Notes under the pieces: generated by a model | The model's database searches: none | The model's input: the letters and a program-made list of their open reading frames with translations, nothing else | What the model was told of the DNA's origin: nothing | Shown: positions 49,736 through 58,955 of the stretch, piece by piece | Position numbering within the stretch: the first letter of the stretch is position 1 | How the letters are laid out: every line of letters starts with the position of its first letter | Assembly (NCBI GenBank): GCA_021307315.1 | Contig: JAJSPD010000001.1 | Location: 992,001 to 1,056,000, forward strand | Origin: Bisporella sp. PMI_857 | Lineage: Eukaryota > Ascomycota > Leotiomycetes > Helotiales > Helotiaceae | DNA length: 64,000 bases | Direction: 5' to 3' | Made by a program: the position numbers and the translations under genes

Positions 49736-50854
49736 TCAACCACTCGCTCCATTTAACTCATTCTCAGGGGGCATAAATTCGATCTCTGGAAACTCAGAGC
49801 TCGGCCCATCAATCAGCCCTCCGTTTCCCCTCCCGAATACCCAATCCACAAAACTTCTCAGATATACCCTTTGGATTTCAATGGCCCTACTGGTGCCTAT
49901 GGTCCCCACAAACGCCTCAATCTCCGGCGTCCTTGGCAGACCGAGCAAATCCACCAAGGCTACAAAGTCCGTGAAAGCAAAGTGCTGCGTTCCATTGACT
50001 ATTGCCTCTCTCTCCCAGCCTGTCTGTGCGGCTCGAAAAGAATCCCAACTCGTGTCGCCAGCTGGGATACGGATGGGTCCGCCCATGATGAAAAATGGCC
50101 GCTGGGCGTCGCCCGAGATGGAATTGTTCCAGAACGCGCCGTCGAAGTTGAAACCTCCTACGAAGCGATGGCTCTCGATCATGGCACCTGCGGCCGCAGC
50201 GCCGCCAAAAGAGTGGCCGGCTACGGCTGCTGGATGGGTGTTTCTAGGGTGGCCATACAGGATCGAGAGGTCGCTGGTTATGTTGTCGATGAAGTAGATG
50301 TCGTCGATACGTTGGCGGTACCAGTTATCTAGAAGGATGGTGGTGAAGGGACTTGAGTCACGATAGATCACGGATCCGTCAGGAAACTCAACGGCTGCGG
50401 CGTCGTAGGGGTGGTCTATGGATACAGCGACGTAGCCGTGAGAGGCTAGGTCTTCGAGGAGCGCGGTGTGAATCAGACGGGATTGCCCGCCACCATGGGA
50501 GAAGAGCAATCTCCTCGTATTGTGGATGGGAAGTGGTCTCGCTGCAATTTTCGAATTGTCGATGACTGTGCTTAAGGAGCCATTGGGAAGCGAGTGCTGA
50601 ACCTCGAAAAGAGAGGCGACCACTGGTGTGATGTATGGTTGTGCGTCCACTGTTTTCTCCTTGGTCGGATAGTAGATGGAGATCATGAGCTTGCGGTTGT
50701 CAAGAGGTGAGAAGAGGTCTTTGCGGGTATGATCTACTACTTCTAGATGGAGAACGCCAATCTTTTGGTGGCCAGTGGGTGGTGGAAGCTGGGGGTTTGC
50801 CTCAACGCCCAGCAAGAATATCACCCATAAGGAGACAAGCGATTGGAAGAACAT
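49736..50854 (-). CDS. secreted PAF-acetylhydrolase-like lipase/esterase
   Basis: Single exon, 372 residues from ATG at 50854. This start puts a clean signal peptide at the N-terminus (MFFQSLVSLWVIFLLGVEA); the open frame continues upstream to 51016 but that addition has no sense in a secreted protein. The fold is that of the plasma-type PAF acetylhydrolases (Lp-PLA2 family): LLFSHGGGQSR for the oxyanion region, nucleophile Ser215 in AGHSFGG, acid Asp238 in FNFDGAFW, and base His291 in GTQHFAFTD. Such enzymes cleave short or oxidised acyl groups from phospholipids and related esters; fungal members are little studied. Potential N-glycosylation sites (for example NITS, NNSIS, NGTQ) agree with secretion. 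It is convergent with the membrane-bound hydrolase 370 bp away. The family is fairly sure, the substrate not. Confidence 0.83.
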   Translation of the reverse strand: MFFQSLVSLWVIFLLGVEANPQLPPPTGHQKIGVLHLEVVDHTRKDLFSPLDNRKLMISIYYPTKEKTVDAQPYITPVVASLFEVQHSLPNGSLSTVIDNSKIAARPLPIHNTRRLLFSHGGGQSRLIHTALLEDLASHGYVAVSIDHPYDAAAVEFPDGSVIYRDSSPFTTILLDNWYRQRIDDIYFIDNITSDLSILYGHPRNTHPAAVAGHSFGGAAAAGAMIESHRFVGGFNFDGAFWNNSISGDAQRPFFIMGGPIRIPAGDTSWDSFRAAQTGWEREAIVNGTQHFAFTDFVALVDLLGLPRTPEIEAFVGTIGTSRAIEIQRVYLRSFVDWVFGRGNGGLIDGPSSEFPEIEFMPPENELNGASG

Positions 50855-52003
50855 ATTTACTTGAAACTGAAAGTCTAAGTTAGCAAACATGAACATATAA
50901 AGGCAGCTATATGTAAGATGACACCATCTCTCGAGCTTATTGGTAAGCGGGGTATGGCTTATTGCTTGTTGCATAACTGCAGGAAGATGACTAACTTGGC
51001 TCCAAGCCTCAATCACATCTCTTCCGGCTCTTCAAGTGGTATGAGTGTGCTGGATCTATTACTCCATTCTCTGCATGTATAATTTAGAGACATAAAAGAG
51101 GTATCTTATCATATTCGGGACAGCTTTATAAATCTCATCTCTTCTTCAGTGTCTATCCCATCTCAATCACCATCGATAGAAAATTCGCTTGTGTTCTTGA
51201 TATATGGCACTATAATGGACGAAGAGCTATTACTTGGTCAAATATCCGAGAAAAAACAGGTTCACCTTGAAGGAACAGTAGTGTAGTGAAGATACGATAC
51301 AGGACCATCCCAACCACCACACACTATAACTATTGCACCTCCATCATGTCGCTCGAGAAACAGAAGAAAAAAGGATCAAGCCTAGGCAGGTTGCAAAAGG
51401 TATCGAATCTGAAGGAGGAGATGGACAACATTCTTAATTTGCAACGGTTCTAATTTGGCTTGATGCCCTCCGCCTGCTCGCTCAGGCCCTGATGACTCAA
51501 GATGGTGGTCGCCCTATTTCTTTGTCTAGCCTCCTCCTCCTTTGCTGCTGTGCCGTAGATTGCCAACTGGTAGGACAGAGTCACAATTTGAAGTGAAGCT
51601 TGAAACTCAAGTCCAAGCTTCCTCGTAAACTACCCCCATTAATAACGATGTCAATTCCATCTTAACATGAAATTCAAATGGATCAAATTGAATTGTGATG
51701 CGATTGTGTTTTGAGTTTCCTGCTGAAAAGAGCTTTAATAGCCTACGTCGACGTTCTCAGTCTGAAACTGAGCTCCCAATACGCGCGCCACAATACTCCA
51801 TAATATCCAACCTCATATCATGAGTGAAGACCTTTCCAACACGTACGAACCCCTTCAAATTCTTCAGTGATTTGAACATCTCAACTTCAAGGAATCCTTT
51901 TTGTGAACATCAGGACTTCTCAAGAAATCAGATCAATGTTCTCGCTCCTTCACATTCTACAGTTGTCAACGCCAGCTACGATCAAAATGGCAGCAAAACG
52001 AGA
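50855..52003. other. intergenic region
   Basis: It holds the promoter of the PAF-acetylhydrolase-like gene. A Lys-rich 36-codon frame at 51346-51453 (MSLEKQKKKGSSLGRLQK) has a good start context but no support beyond that. No other gene is seen. Confidence 0.4.
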
Positions 52004-52174
52004 ATGTCACTTTCGACTTCGAAAAGGCGAGCTGTTAGCTATTATATGCATACATGTACAACATTCCTTAACTTGCCTCGAGAGCTCCGAAACTTAATTT
52101 ACTCTGACATCCACATTGTGCCATATCCCTTTACTTTAAGCTCAATAACTATTTTTTATTATATAATAAAATAA
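52004..52174 (+). pseudogene. N-terminal fragment of a 2EXR/F-box-like fungal protein
   Basis: A short frame starting at ATG 52004 carries FLNLPRELRNLIYSDI, the typical opening of the large fungal family with an LPxELRNxIY motif (2EXR type). After this motif the sequence turns at once into AT-rich DNA and the frame ends at 52174, so the remaining 200 or more residues of a normal member are missing. I read it as a truncated relic at the border of a repeat-rich block. Confidence 0.42.
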
Positions 52175-53254
52175 AGCTTTAAAACGCTTTTACAATTAGC
52201 TATTATAAATTTTAATTATAATGGTTGGAATACCTATCACCGTGCAAAAGGCGTAGTAGCTATTGACTACGCTCTTGCGGTGGTGATATTGGTCCAGGTT
52301 CTAAGCTACGGTCTATCGCGAGATTGTTGTAGGGCCTCGAAAAACCCACAATTCAAGTGCCACGGTAGTTCACGTAACCTTGTTTACATGCGTACCAACA
52401 AATACAGACTGAAACAAATGTGATTGACATCTAAACGCGTCGATCAAGCGCTAGCAAGGCTTAATGGTTCTGGAAACGAGAACCCCCTATCTGGTGTATT
52501 AAAAAGAACAAGAACTGAAATATCCGAAAACAGAATAAGAAGCTATTGGAATCATGTATCGTAAAAACAAGCAGCATTTGGAAGTAGTTGACGGTGCCTT
52601 GCTTATCTTTAGAATCGAAGAGTCAAAATCTGGCTCTACTCTTTGTTTTCAAGGGCCCTATTAAGGTCTTCCATAGTGTAACTGGTCCCATTATATTTGA
52701 CTTGGTAGCGTGGGTGGGACGGTAACATTGAGAATAGGGAGTAAAAATGGCACTCCAGCGCTGGTGCACTCACCATGATAGCACTTAATGGATAATAGTA
52801 GGGACTACAGTGGAGAACTGAGTGATCTTGTTGGCTACATTCTTGATGAGGGTGATGTCCTCTACATGGCTGGCTTAGCTAACTGATGGATCTAATTCAA
52901 CTTGTTCAAGGACTTGGTTGACGATCGGTTGCTCTCTGCTTTCTCTTGCATATATTTGAACGCTCTTGGTGAAGGCCCCGTAGAGTTGATCTTGCGGTTT
53001 CATATGTCATTCTCTTTTGAAAGACAGCGGCGCTGTTGTTAGCTGCGTCATGTGCTCGTCAGAAGGCTGTAGGCCCTACCAAGCCTAGCTTGCCCTAGCT
53101 ATGCTTCTATGTTAAGCAGCAACCAGAAAGGAAGCTAATAGGATAGCGTCGGTTTAAGCTTAAAGATAAGGCACGCTTGTGAGGCTATTTCCTACGTTTA
53201 AGAACTATTTTTGTATAGCTTAACATTTTGTACAGCTTGCTAGTATTAGTTTAT
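52175..53254. other. AT-rich, repeat-like block
   Basis: No intact gene. The first about 50 bases are almost pure A/T. Later parts show many TA/TAA/CTAGC-like runs that suggest old repeats changed by repeat-induced point mutation; this is an impression, not a measurement. Confidence 0.4.
53250..53254. repeat. target-site duplication, left copy
   Basis: TTTAT directly before the TGT of the solo LTR, identical to the right copy at 53454-53458. Confidence 0.75.
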
Positions 53255-53453
53255 TGTTGGCGCCGGGATGTCACGTGCTAAAGATGCAATCAGGGGCTCG
53301 GTAAAGGCTCTGGGACTTGGCATTAGGGGCAAGTAGGGAGCCGCCAGGGGTACGGAGGGATAAGTAGGGGGGACTCGGGACGTAGTAGGAAGGGTAGAGA
53401 TTAGTCTTCGTATATATGAGTTGATTTGTGCCACACTACTCCAGCACCTTACA
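53255..53453. mobile_element. solo LTR of an LTR retrotransposon, 199 bp
   Basis: It starts TGTTGGCGCCGGGATGTCAC and ends CTCCAGCACCTTACA, the TG..CA ends expected of an LTR. It is flanked on both sides by the 5-bp direct repeat TTTAT (53250-53254 and 53454-53458), a perfect target-site duplication. No internal coding part is present, so it is a solo LTR left by recombination. A divergent relative lies at 62282-62427. The superfamily (Gypsy or Copia) cannot be told from the LTR alone. Orientation is undefined. Confidence 0.8.
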
Positions 53454-53458
53454 TTTAT
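53454..53458. repeat. target-site duplication, right copy
   Basis: TTTAT directly after the ACA of the solo LTR, identical to the left copy. Confidence 0.75.
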
Positions 53459-54133
53459 ACAGAATCTACTATAAATCGCGTTGTAAAGCGTGCTTTTGTT
53501 ATAATACTTTTTTTTGGTTAGAGTTGTGGTAGCCAGTACCGCTTTACTAGCGCTATTACAATAATTAACCGCTGTACCTCTGTAAGGAATGGTTTGTCGA
53601 GTGTAAATAAATATGGGTTTAACTCGAATGGTAGTGATGCATGCTTTTATTAGCGAAAGTGGGGAACTGCGTATTCGTTTTCGCGTCAGAATTCATTTTC
53701 ATTTTCTTATTCTTATTCGGTTGTAGACTCGCTCTAACCGACGACGTCGCTCTCTATGTTGTTACAAGCTAACTGTACTATAGAGCTATGCGGCTATTTT
53801 GAAATAAGATCCCGAGGTTGAGGTTAACGCCTAGACTACTTACTACCTTAAGCGGCTAGTCTAATGAGTGGTACTTATCTCTATATGTGTCAACGTCTAA
53901 TGGGGCTCGAACGCACGAGTTTACAATTATGTTTAAGGGGGAAGTTCTGCGCTGGCAGCTCTTTAACCGTATGTGCCGGGCTCGTTTGAGTCTCCTTTTA
54001 GTATCTAGTGGAAGTATAAAGTATCCCAGTATCCCTCGGCTCTACCTATTTACCATGATTGTTTCTTTCTTACCTAACATTCAACAATCCCCCTTCATCT
54101 AGCCTTGCTTACCTTCCCCTAATCACCAGAACA
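53459..54133. other. repeat-like sequence upstream of the methyltransferase gene
   Basis: No gene. The right end is the promoter of the Erg6-like gene. Near 53905-53975 a minus-strand stretch resembles a tRNA (GTTCGAGCC box) but does not fold properly. Confidence 0.4.
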
Positions 54134-55423
54134 ATGCCTTCAGCAGCTCTCCTACAAGAACATGTCGACCGTGATGCCGCACTCGTCAAAATTATGCACG
54201 GCAAGTCGGCCCAGCAAGGAAACGCTTTCATGTCAATGATATCAAAAGATGACCAAGTACATCGCATGATTACCGATGAGTATGTGAGGAGGTGGGACGT
54301 GAATGACGGAGCTGGCGATGACAGTGAGGCGCGAGAGAAAAGAAAGGAGCAATATATGCCTCTAGTTAACAAGCAAGGTTCCCCACCAAGGTTCAAATCA
54401 AAGAACTCATGCTTATCATAAACCAGCTACTATGATCTTGCAACCGATCTCTATGAAGAAGGCTGGGCGCAGTCATTCCACTTCTGCCGCTTTGCAATTG
54501 GCGAACCACTTTTAAAGGCATTAGCACGACATGAGCATTATTTGTCTCACAAGGTTGGCCTTGAAGAAGGCATGAATGTTCTCGATGTTGGCTGTGGAGT
54601 TGGAGGACCAGCTAGAGAAATAGCCACATTCTCAGGATGTAGTGTGGTAGGCCTGAACAACAACAACTATCAAATTACAAGAGCAAAAGCATATGCGGAG
54701 AAGGCCGGACTAGCAGACAGAATTACTTTTGTTCAAGGAGACTTCATGGTAAGTTGTTCATCTCCGATTTCCTTTCTACCTCGAATCAAGGTTCCCACTA
54801 TTAGCTACAGCTATTTGAAAGCCGCAACTAACTTAGCCTTGGATTAGAACATCAACTTCCCTGAGGATACCTTCGATGCCGTCTACTCAATCGAGGCCAC
54901 CGTGCACGCCCCCACACTAGAAGGCGTATACAGGCAAATCTTCCGCGTTCTCAAACCTGGTGGCACTTTTGGCGTGTACGAATGGGTCATGACAGATAAA
55001 TACGATGACACAGATGCCAGGCACCGGGAGATTCGTCTAGGAATTGAGCGCGGCGACGGCATAGCAAATATGCCATCACGTGCGGAAGCAGTTGCAGCAA
55101 TCAAAGCCGCAGGTTTCACACTGGTGGAGCACGAGGACCTTACTGCGCGTGGGGATCGCGTACCGTGGTATTATCCGCTCTCGGGGGAATTTCGGAATGT
55201 GAATAATCTGTGGGAATTGTTTGGGGCTCTAAGACTCACCAAGTTCGGTAGGACTGCTATGCGGACATTACTCAAAATCATGGAATCGGTGAGGTTGGCT
55301 CCATCTGGTACGGCACAGACTGCTGATGAGTTGGCTGGCGCTGCGGATAATCTTGTTGCTGGCGCGCGGGAAGGGTTATTTACGCCAATGTACTTTATGT
55401 TAGCAAAGAAGCCATCGGTTTAG
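54134..55423 (+). CDS. Erg6-like sterol C24-methyltransferase paralogue
   Basis: Three exons, 54134-54372, 54427-54748 and 54848-55423, give 378 residues, the length of fungal Erg6. Intron 2 is GTAAGT..TTAG with a CTAAC branch. For intron 1 no GT donor of sensible length keeps the frame; a GC donor does (AA|GCAAGG, 54 nt), giving VNNYYDLATDLY. The SAM-binding motif is LDVGCGVGGPAREI; GLNNNNYQI, IEATVHAP and FRVLKPGGTFGVYEW match the sterol methyltransferase family, which adds a SAM methyl to sterol C24 in ergosterol synthesis in the ER. But the signature region I, YEYGWG in canonical enzymes, reads YEEGWA here, so the substrate may differ. With repeats upstream and an esterase and a reductase downstream, it looks like a dispensable paralogue rather than the housekeeping copy (inference). 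Confidence 0.83.
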
Positions 55424-56595
55424 ATTTGAAAGATGCTTTATTCTGTTTGGATTTGAGAAGGGAATTGGCAATTATCAACCAACGTTGCCTCCAAAATATG
55501 GCCTTGAGTCTGTGACTGCAATTGCATTGGCAAATGTTCTTTCTAAGATAACAAGCGTATTTCACCTGTAGAAGGAAAATCGAGCAGCTTCAGGACAACA
55601 CCCAGGCACTTAGCATCAGACTAACCGATAATCGAATCGAGTATTTAGAAAGCACCAGTTTGTTAAATGTTGGATTGCTAAACCGGCGAGCCTTTTTGGG
55701 GGTTGCGACGTCTGTGCAGATCAAATATGTGCCATTCGCAAAATCAATCAGCCACGACTAAAGAGACATTAGCAGAAGTTCTAGCTAAGATCTATCTAAT
55801 CCAACTAAATACGGAAATTTTATTACCAACGATGTCTAAGTATTTCAATTCCCCCCCGCGATATGGGGCCTCCAGATCTGGCAGCTCGCGTGCACCGGGC
55901 TACAATGGCTTGAGAGTCGTCAAAAGAGCGAGTCCCGCGAAGAGTCGTTCAAAGAGTCTCCCAAGTCACTCTAGTCTTGCTTTAATTCTCTAAAGTAGAC
56001 CTCTGCTTATATTTGTCTGTCTTAAACCGAGCTTGCGCAGAGCAATATCCAGCCCTGCGGCACGGATTTCATGATGGATCAGAGCTGCATGGCCACTCAT
56101 AGCTATAACCGTTAGATAGCACTCGCCAAACTGCCTTTTATCCAAATCCTTATTAGAGGGATATTATTACCTTCAACATCTACAGCGAGATTGCTTTTCA
56201 TCGTAACCAACGATGAGATCTATCAATGCATGCATTCACATGCGAAGTGGATGCCAAAACAATATACTTCTGATTATCTTCGAGCCCACTTAAGACAATG
56301 AATGCACACATAATAATCGGTGATAATCACCGATTATTAACCCAACGCAAAACGATCGGCCCTTCCTAGAGTATAGCCGGCTCGGATGCAAGGCTCCTCC
56401 GGCTGCTAGCACAGCACCACACACCTACAGGAAGCGAGTACGAGGTAAGGCTCGGAGGTTAGCGTTTCGGCTAAGCCATGCCATATATCCCCATAACAAT
56501 GTCGATAGGTTCTCATATTTCTTAAATCATTAGAGCATCGAGAAGATAAACAACAAAAATTGGTGATAGATTACTTCTGAAAACCTCACCTAGTG
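55424..56595. other. intergenic region with a strong hairpin
   Basis: No gene recognised. A 96-codon plus-strand frame (55703-55993) has a basic Ser/Arg-rich end but no family resemblance. The region holds a 13-bp perfect hairpin (56311-56339), and its right end is the promoter of the next gene. Confidence 0.45.
56311..56339. repeat. hairpin, 13-bp perfect stem with 3-nt loop
   Basis: TAATAATCGGTGA at 56311-56323 is the exact inverse complement of TCACCGATTATTA at 56327-56339, with loop TAA. It lies 257 bp before the start of the esterase gene. Confidence 0.85.
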
Positions 56596-57824
56596 ATGGA
56601 AAGCGACGCCATGACTCAGTTCACTACAATCTCCGAGCCAAATCCAGGCAACGGAAACATCCCGCCTTCGAACTGGCTCCAGCTCGCTTTGCTAGTCTTC
56701 TCGCTCCCTTGGCTGCTCCTTCAATCAATATGGCAAAAGTTACTTGGACAAAATGAGATCTCATTTAAAGAAAACCTTGCGCTCTCGCTTATTAGAAGGT
56801 ACAACTAACCATACTACTGATCTCTATATAGTAGCTAACACAACACAGAAGCAGCACCCTTCCCCTTCCACTCACGCGTTTCCTCAGCCGAGCTAGGACA
56901 CAAGAAATTCTCAATTCGCCGCAGTTTCGCTCCAAAGGTAGCAACCTGTACCAGCGAGTGCTTCAGCGAAATGTCGCAGGCTATTGGCTTTGCAAAGGTC
57001 CTGTTGGAAAGCCTGTCGATCCAGGATCATGTGATATCGTAGTATATTATCTCCATGGCGGAGCGTATGTCAGTGGCCACCCTGGGACCTTTTTACTGGC
57101 GGCTTTGCGAATTACAGAGATTGCTGCAGAGCGTAATATAACAATTTCATTTTTTGGTCTAGAATATTCGTTAGCCCCGGAGGCGAAGTTTCCGACACAG
57201 GTAGAGCAGGCTGTTGCGGGGTATAAATATCTGCTGGATCAGAATATTGATGCTTCGAAATTTGCCGTGCTAGGGGATTCAGCAGGTGGGCATTTGGCGC
57301 TGTGCCTCATGGCTTCGTTACAGAAGTATCAGTTGCCGAAACCAGACAAAGGAATCTTCTTAGAGTCGCCCTGGATTGACTTGGCATGTTCGAAACGTGC
57401 TAGATATGAGAGCAACAAGTACATGGACTTCATCAGCCTGGAAGCTCTCCTTAAGGCCTCAAAATATTTATTAGGCATTACTCTCAACAAGGAAGCTGCT
57501 GCTTTTGTTAACTTCACTCAACCATTGCCTGATGGCCTCTCATGGAAGGATATTATGCCTGCTAGAGTCTGGCTCTCCGCGGGCTCACATGAGCTACTTC
57601 TGAATGAGATTGAAGAGTTTTCGAGATGTTTGGAGAAAGACGGAGTGAATGTACATTTTGAAGTCGAGCAGGGAGGGATTCATTGCTGGCAGGGGATGAA
57701 AGATGTCTGGGATATGTCCAAGTACTTGAGAAGTACTGAAAGCCCTCTAGTTGAAGGGTTGATGATGGGGACAGCTGTCATTGGAAATGCGATATTGTCT
57801 GGTGTGACATCTACGAGTGTGTGA
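56596..57824 (+). CDS. HSL-type alpha/beta hydrolase (esterase/lipase)
   Basis: Two exons, 56596-56798 and 56849-57824, give 392 residues. The 50-nt intron has GTACAA..CACAG with a CTAAC branch and joins in frame as LIRR-SSTLP. A hydrophobic segment near the N-terminus (LQLALLVFSLPWLLLQSIW) probably anchors the enzyme in a membrane. The hormone-sensitive-lipase family oxyanion motif is YLHGGAYVSG (HGG at 137-139); the nucleophile is Ser212 in LGDSAGG; the base is His346 in GGIHCW. The acid, normally Asp in this place, appears as Glu316 in SAGSHELLLNEIEEF. Family members hydrolyse esters of small alcohols, sterols or secondary metabolites. Between an Erg6-like methyltransferase and an aldo/keto reductase it could be a tailoring or detoxifying esterase, but nothing in the sequence fixes the substrate. 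Confidence 0.86.
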
Positions 57825-58955
57825 TATTTTCCTCAAGATTCGCAGCAGAGCATTAGCAAAAACATCAATATTCCGTAGCATACATTTGCATCGGATTCAT
57901 TAAGACGATTACTTAGGAAGCTAAAATTCTATTCGTCTAATATGTGTGAAGAGAGGCTTTGTCGAGAACTTCACTTTATAATGGCCATTTCTTGAACTGC
58001 CAAGCCTATAAGCCTATAAGCCTGTTTGGGCTTAGTATTTCCTTGGTCAATATCTCTTATTCAAAGCTATTTTCTAGAGCTAGAAAATCAATTTAAAAGA
58101 GATGGAATTACCTCTATTTCACGATTGTTGTTAATGTCATTTGGTTTTGGACCGAGACTCCAGCATTCAGTCTCCATGTTACACTATGTCTAACTTTCGA
58201 ACCAATCACAATCATATAATTACAATAAGCCGACCAGCGATTGACCAATACAGCTTGTGCCTCAGAAGCCTCCCTGGTTTAGAGATTGGGCATGGATCTT
58301 CCGACATGGTAAATATCTATTGAAATGTTGAAGGTCCTAGAAGGAAAGATATGGGGGATCATCTACATATCTATGCCTTCTTTGATTGCGTAATTAATGA
58401 CGAAAACAGCGTAATTGCTACTACAATCGCTGTTTTCAGCCATAAGATCAACAAGCCGAAATGGGACTGTCATATCACTTCATCCGGAACCTCTCCATTA
58501 GACTAGATTAGATCATTAGACCTGATCCGTCTAACATTTGCTCCTATCGAAAGCCAAAAGTAGCGTTATTAGACTCCCTCCAGCATTCTGACAATCTGCA
58601 AGCATCAAAATCCGCTTTCGGAAGGACATACTAAAGGGTTATTTCACCTGCTGTGCCCCAGAAAGGAACTGGACCACTCTATCGAAGACTTTCAAGTGTG
58701 GCGTGTTTGAAGCTGTTTAAAAATTGGTGGAATCGAAACAAAGATGTCTATGTACGTTTACAGGTACTTGTTGATGGCGGGAATGATTGATAGGGAGGTC
58801 ACAACAACGCACAGTGCTCATACTTTCCTTAACTGAGGCTCCGATATAACATGAATCAAGAATTATTTAATATTGAGTGTGTGTGCAATTCCATCAGATC
58901 GTCCACATTGACTAAGAGAGTGGTCGTATTTTACTCGTATATCACTATGTGCTAT
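57825..58955. other. intergenic region between convergent genes
   Basis: No gene. It contains a short tandem repeat of AAGCCTAT units near 58000-58022 and a hairpin at 58402-58437. Both flanking genes end here. Confidence 0.5.
58402..58437. repeat. hairpin, 10-bp perfect stem with 16-nt loop
   Basis: GAAAACAGCG at 58402-58411 is the exact inverse complement of CGCTGTTTTC at 58428-58437. It lies between two convergent genes, where it could help 3' end formation or be part of a small element. Confidence 0.75.

Noticed and set aside
50855..51016. N-terminal extension of the PAF-AH-like protein to 51016
   Set aside because: It would bury a clear signal peptide that begins at the ATG at 50854.
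53900..53980. tRNA-like stretch on the minus strand with a GTTCGAGCC box
   Set aside because: The T-stem has a mismatch and the expected acceptor stem ends do not pair (GGTTAAA on one side, no TTTAACC on the other); at most a decayed tRNA-derived piece.
54389..54426. 36-nt GT-AG intron as the first intron of the Erg6-like gene
   Set aside because: Too short for this genome, weak donor (GTTCAA), and it would insert four extra residues before a conserved motif; the 54-nt GC-AG intron fits better.
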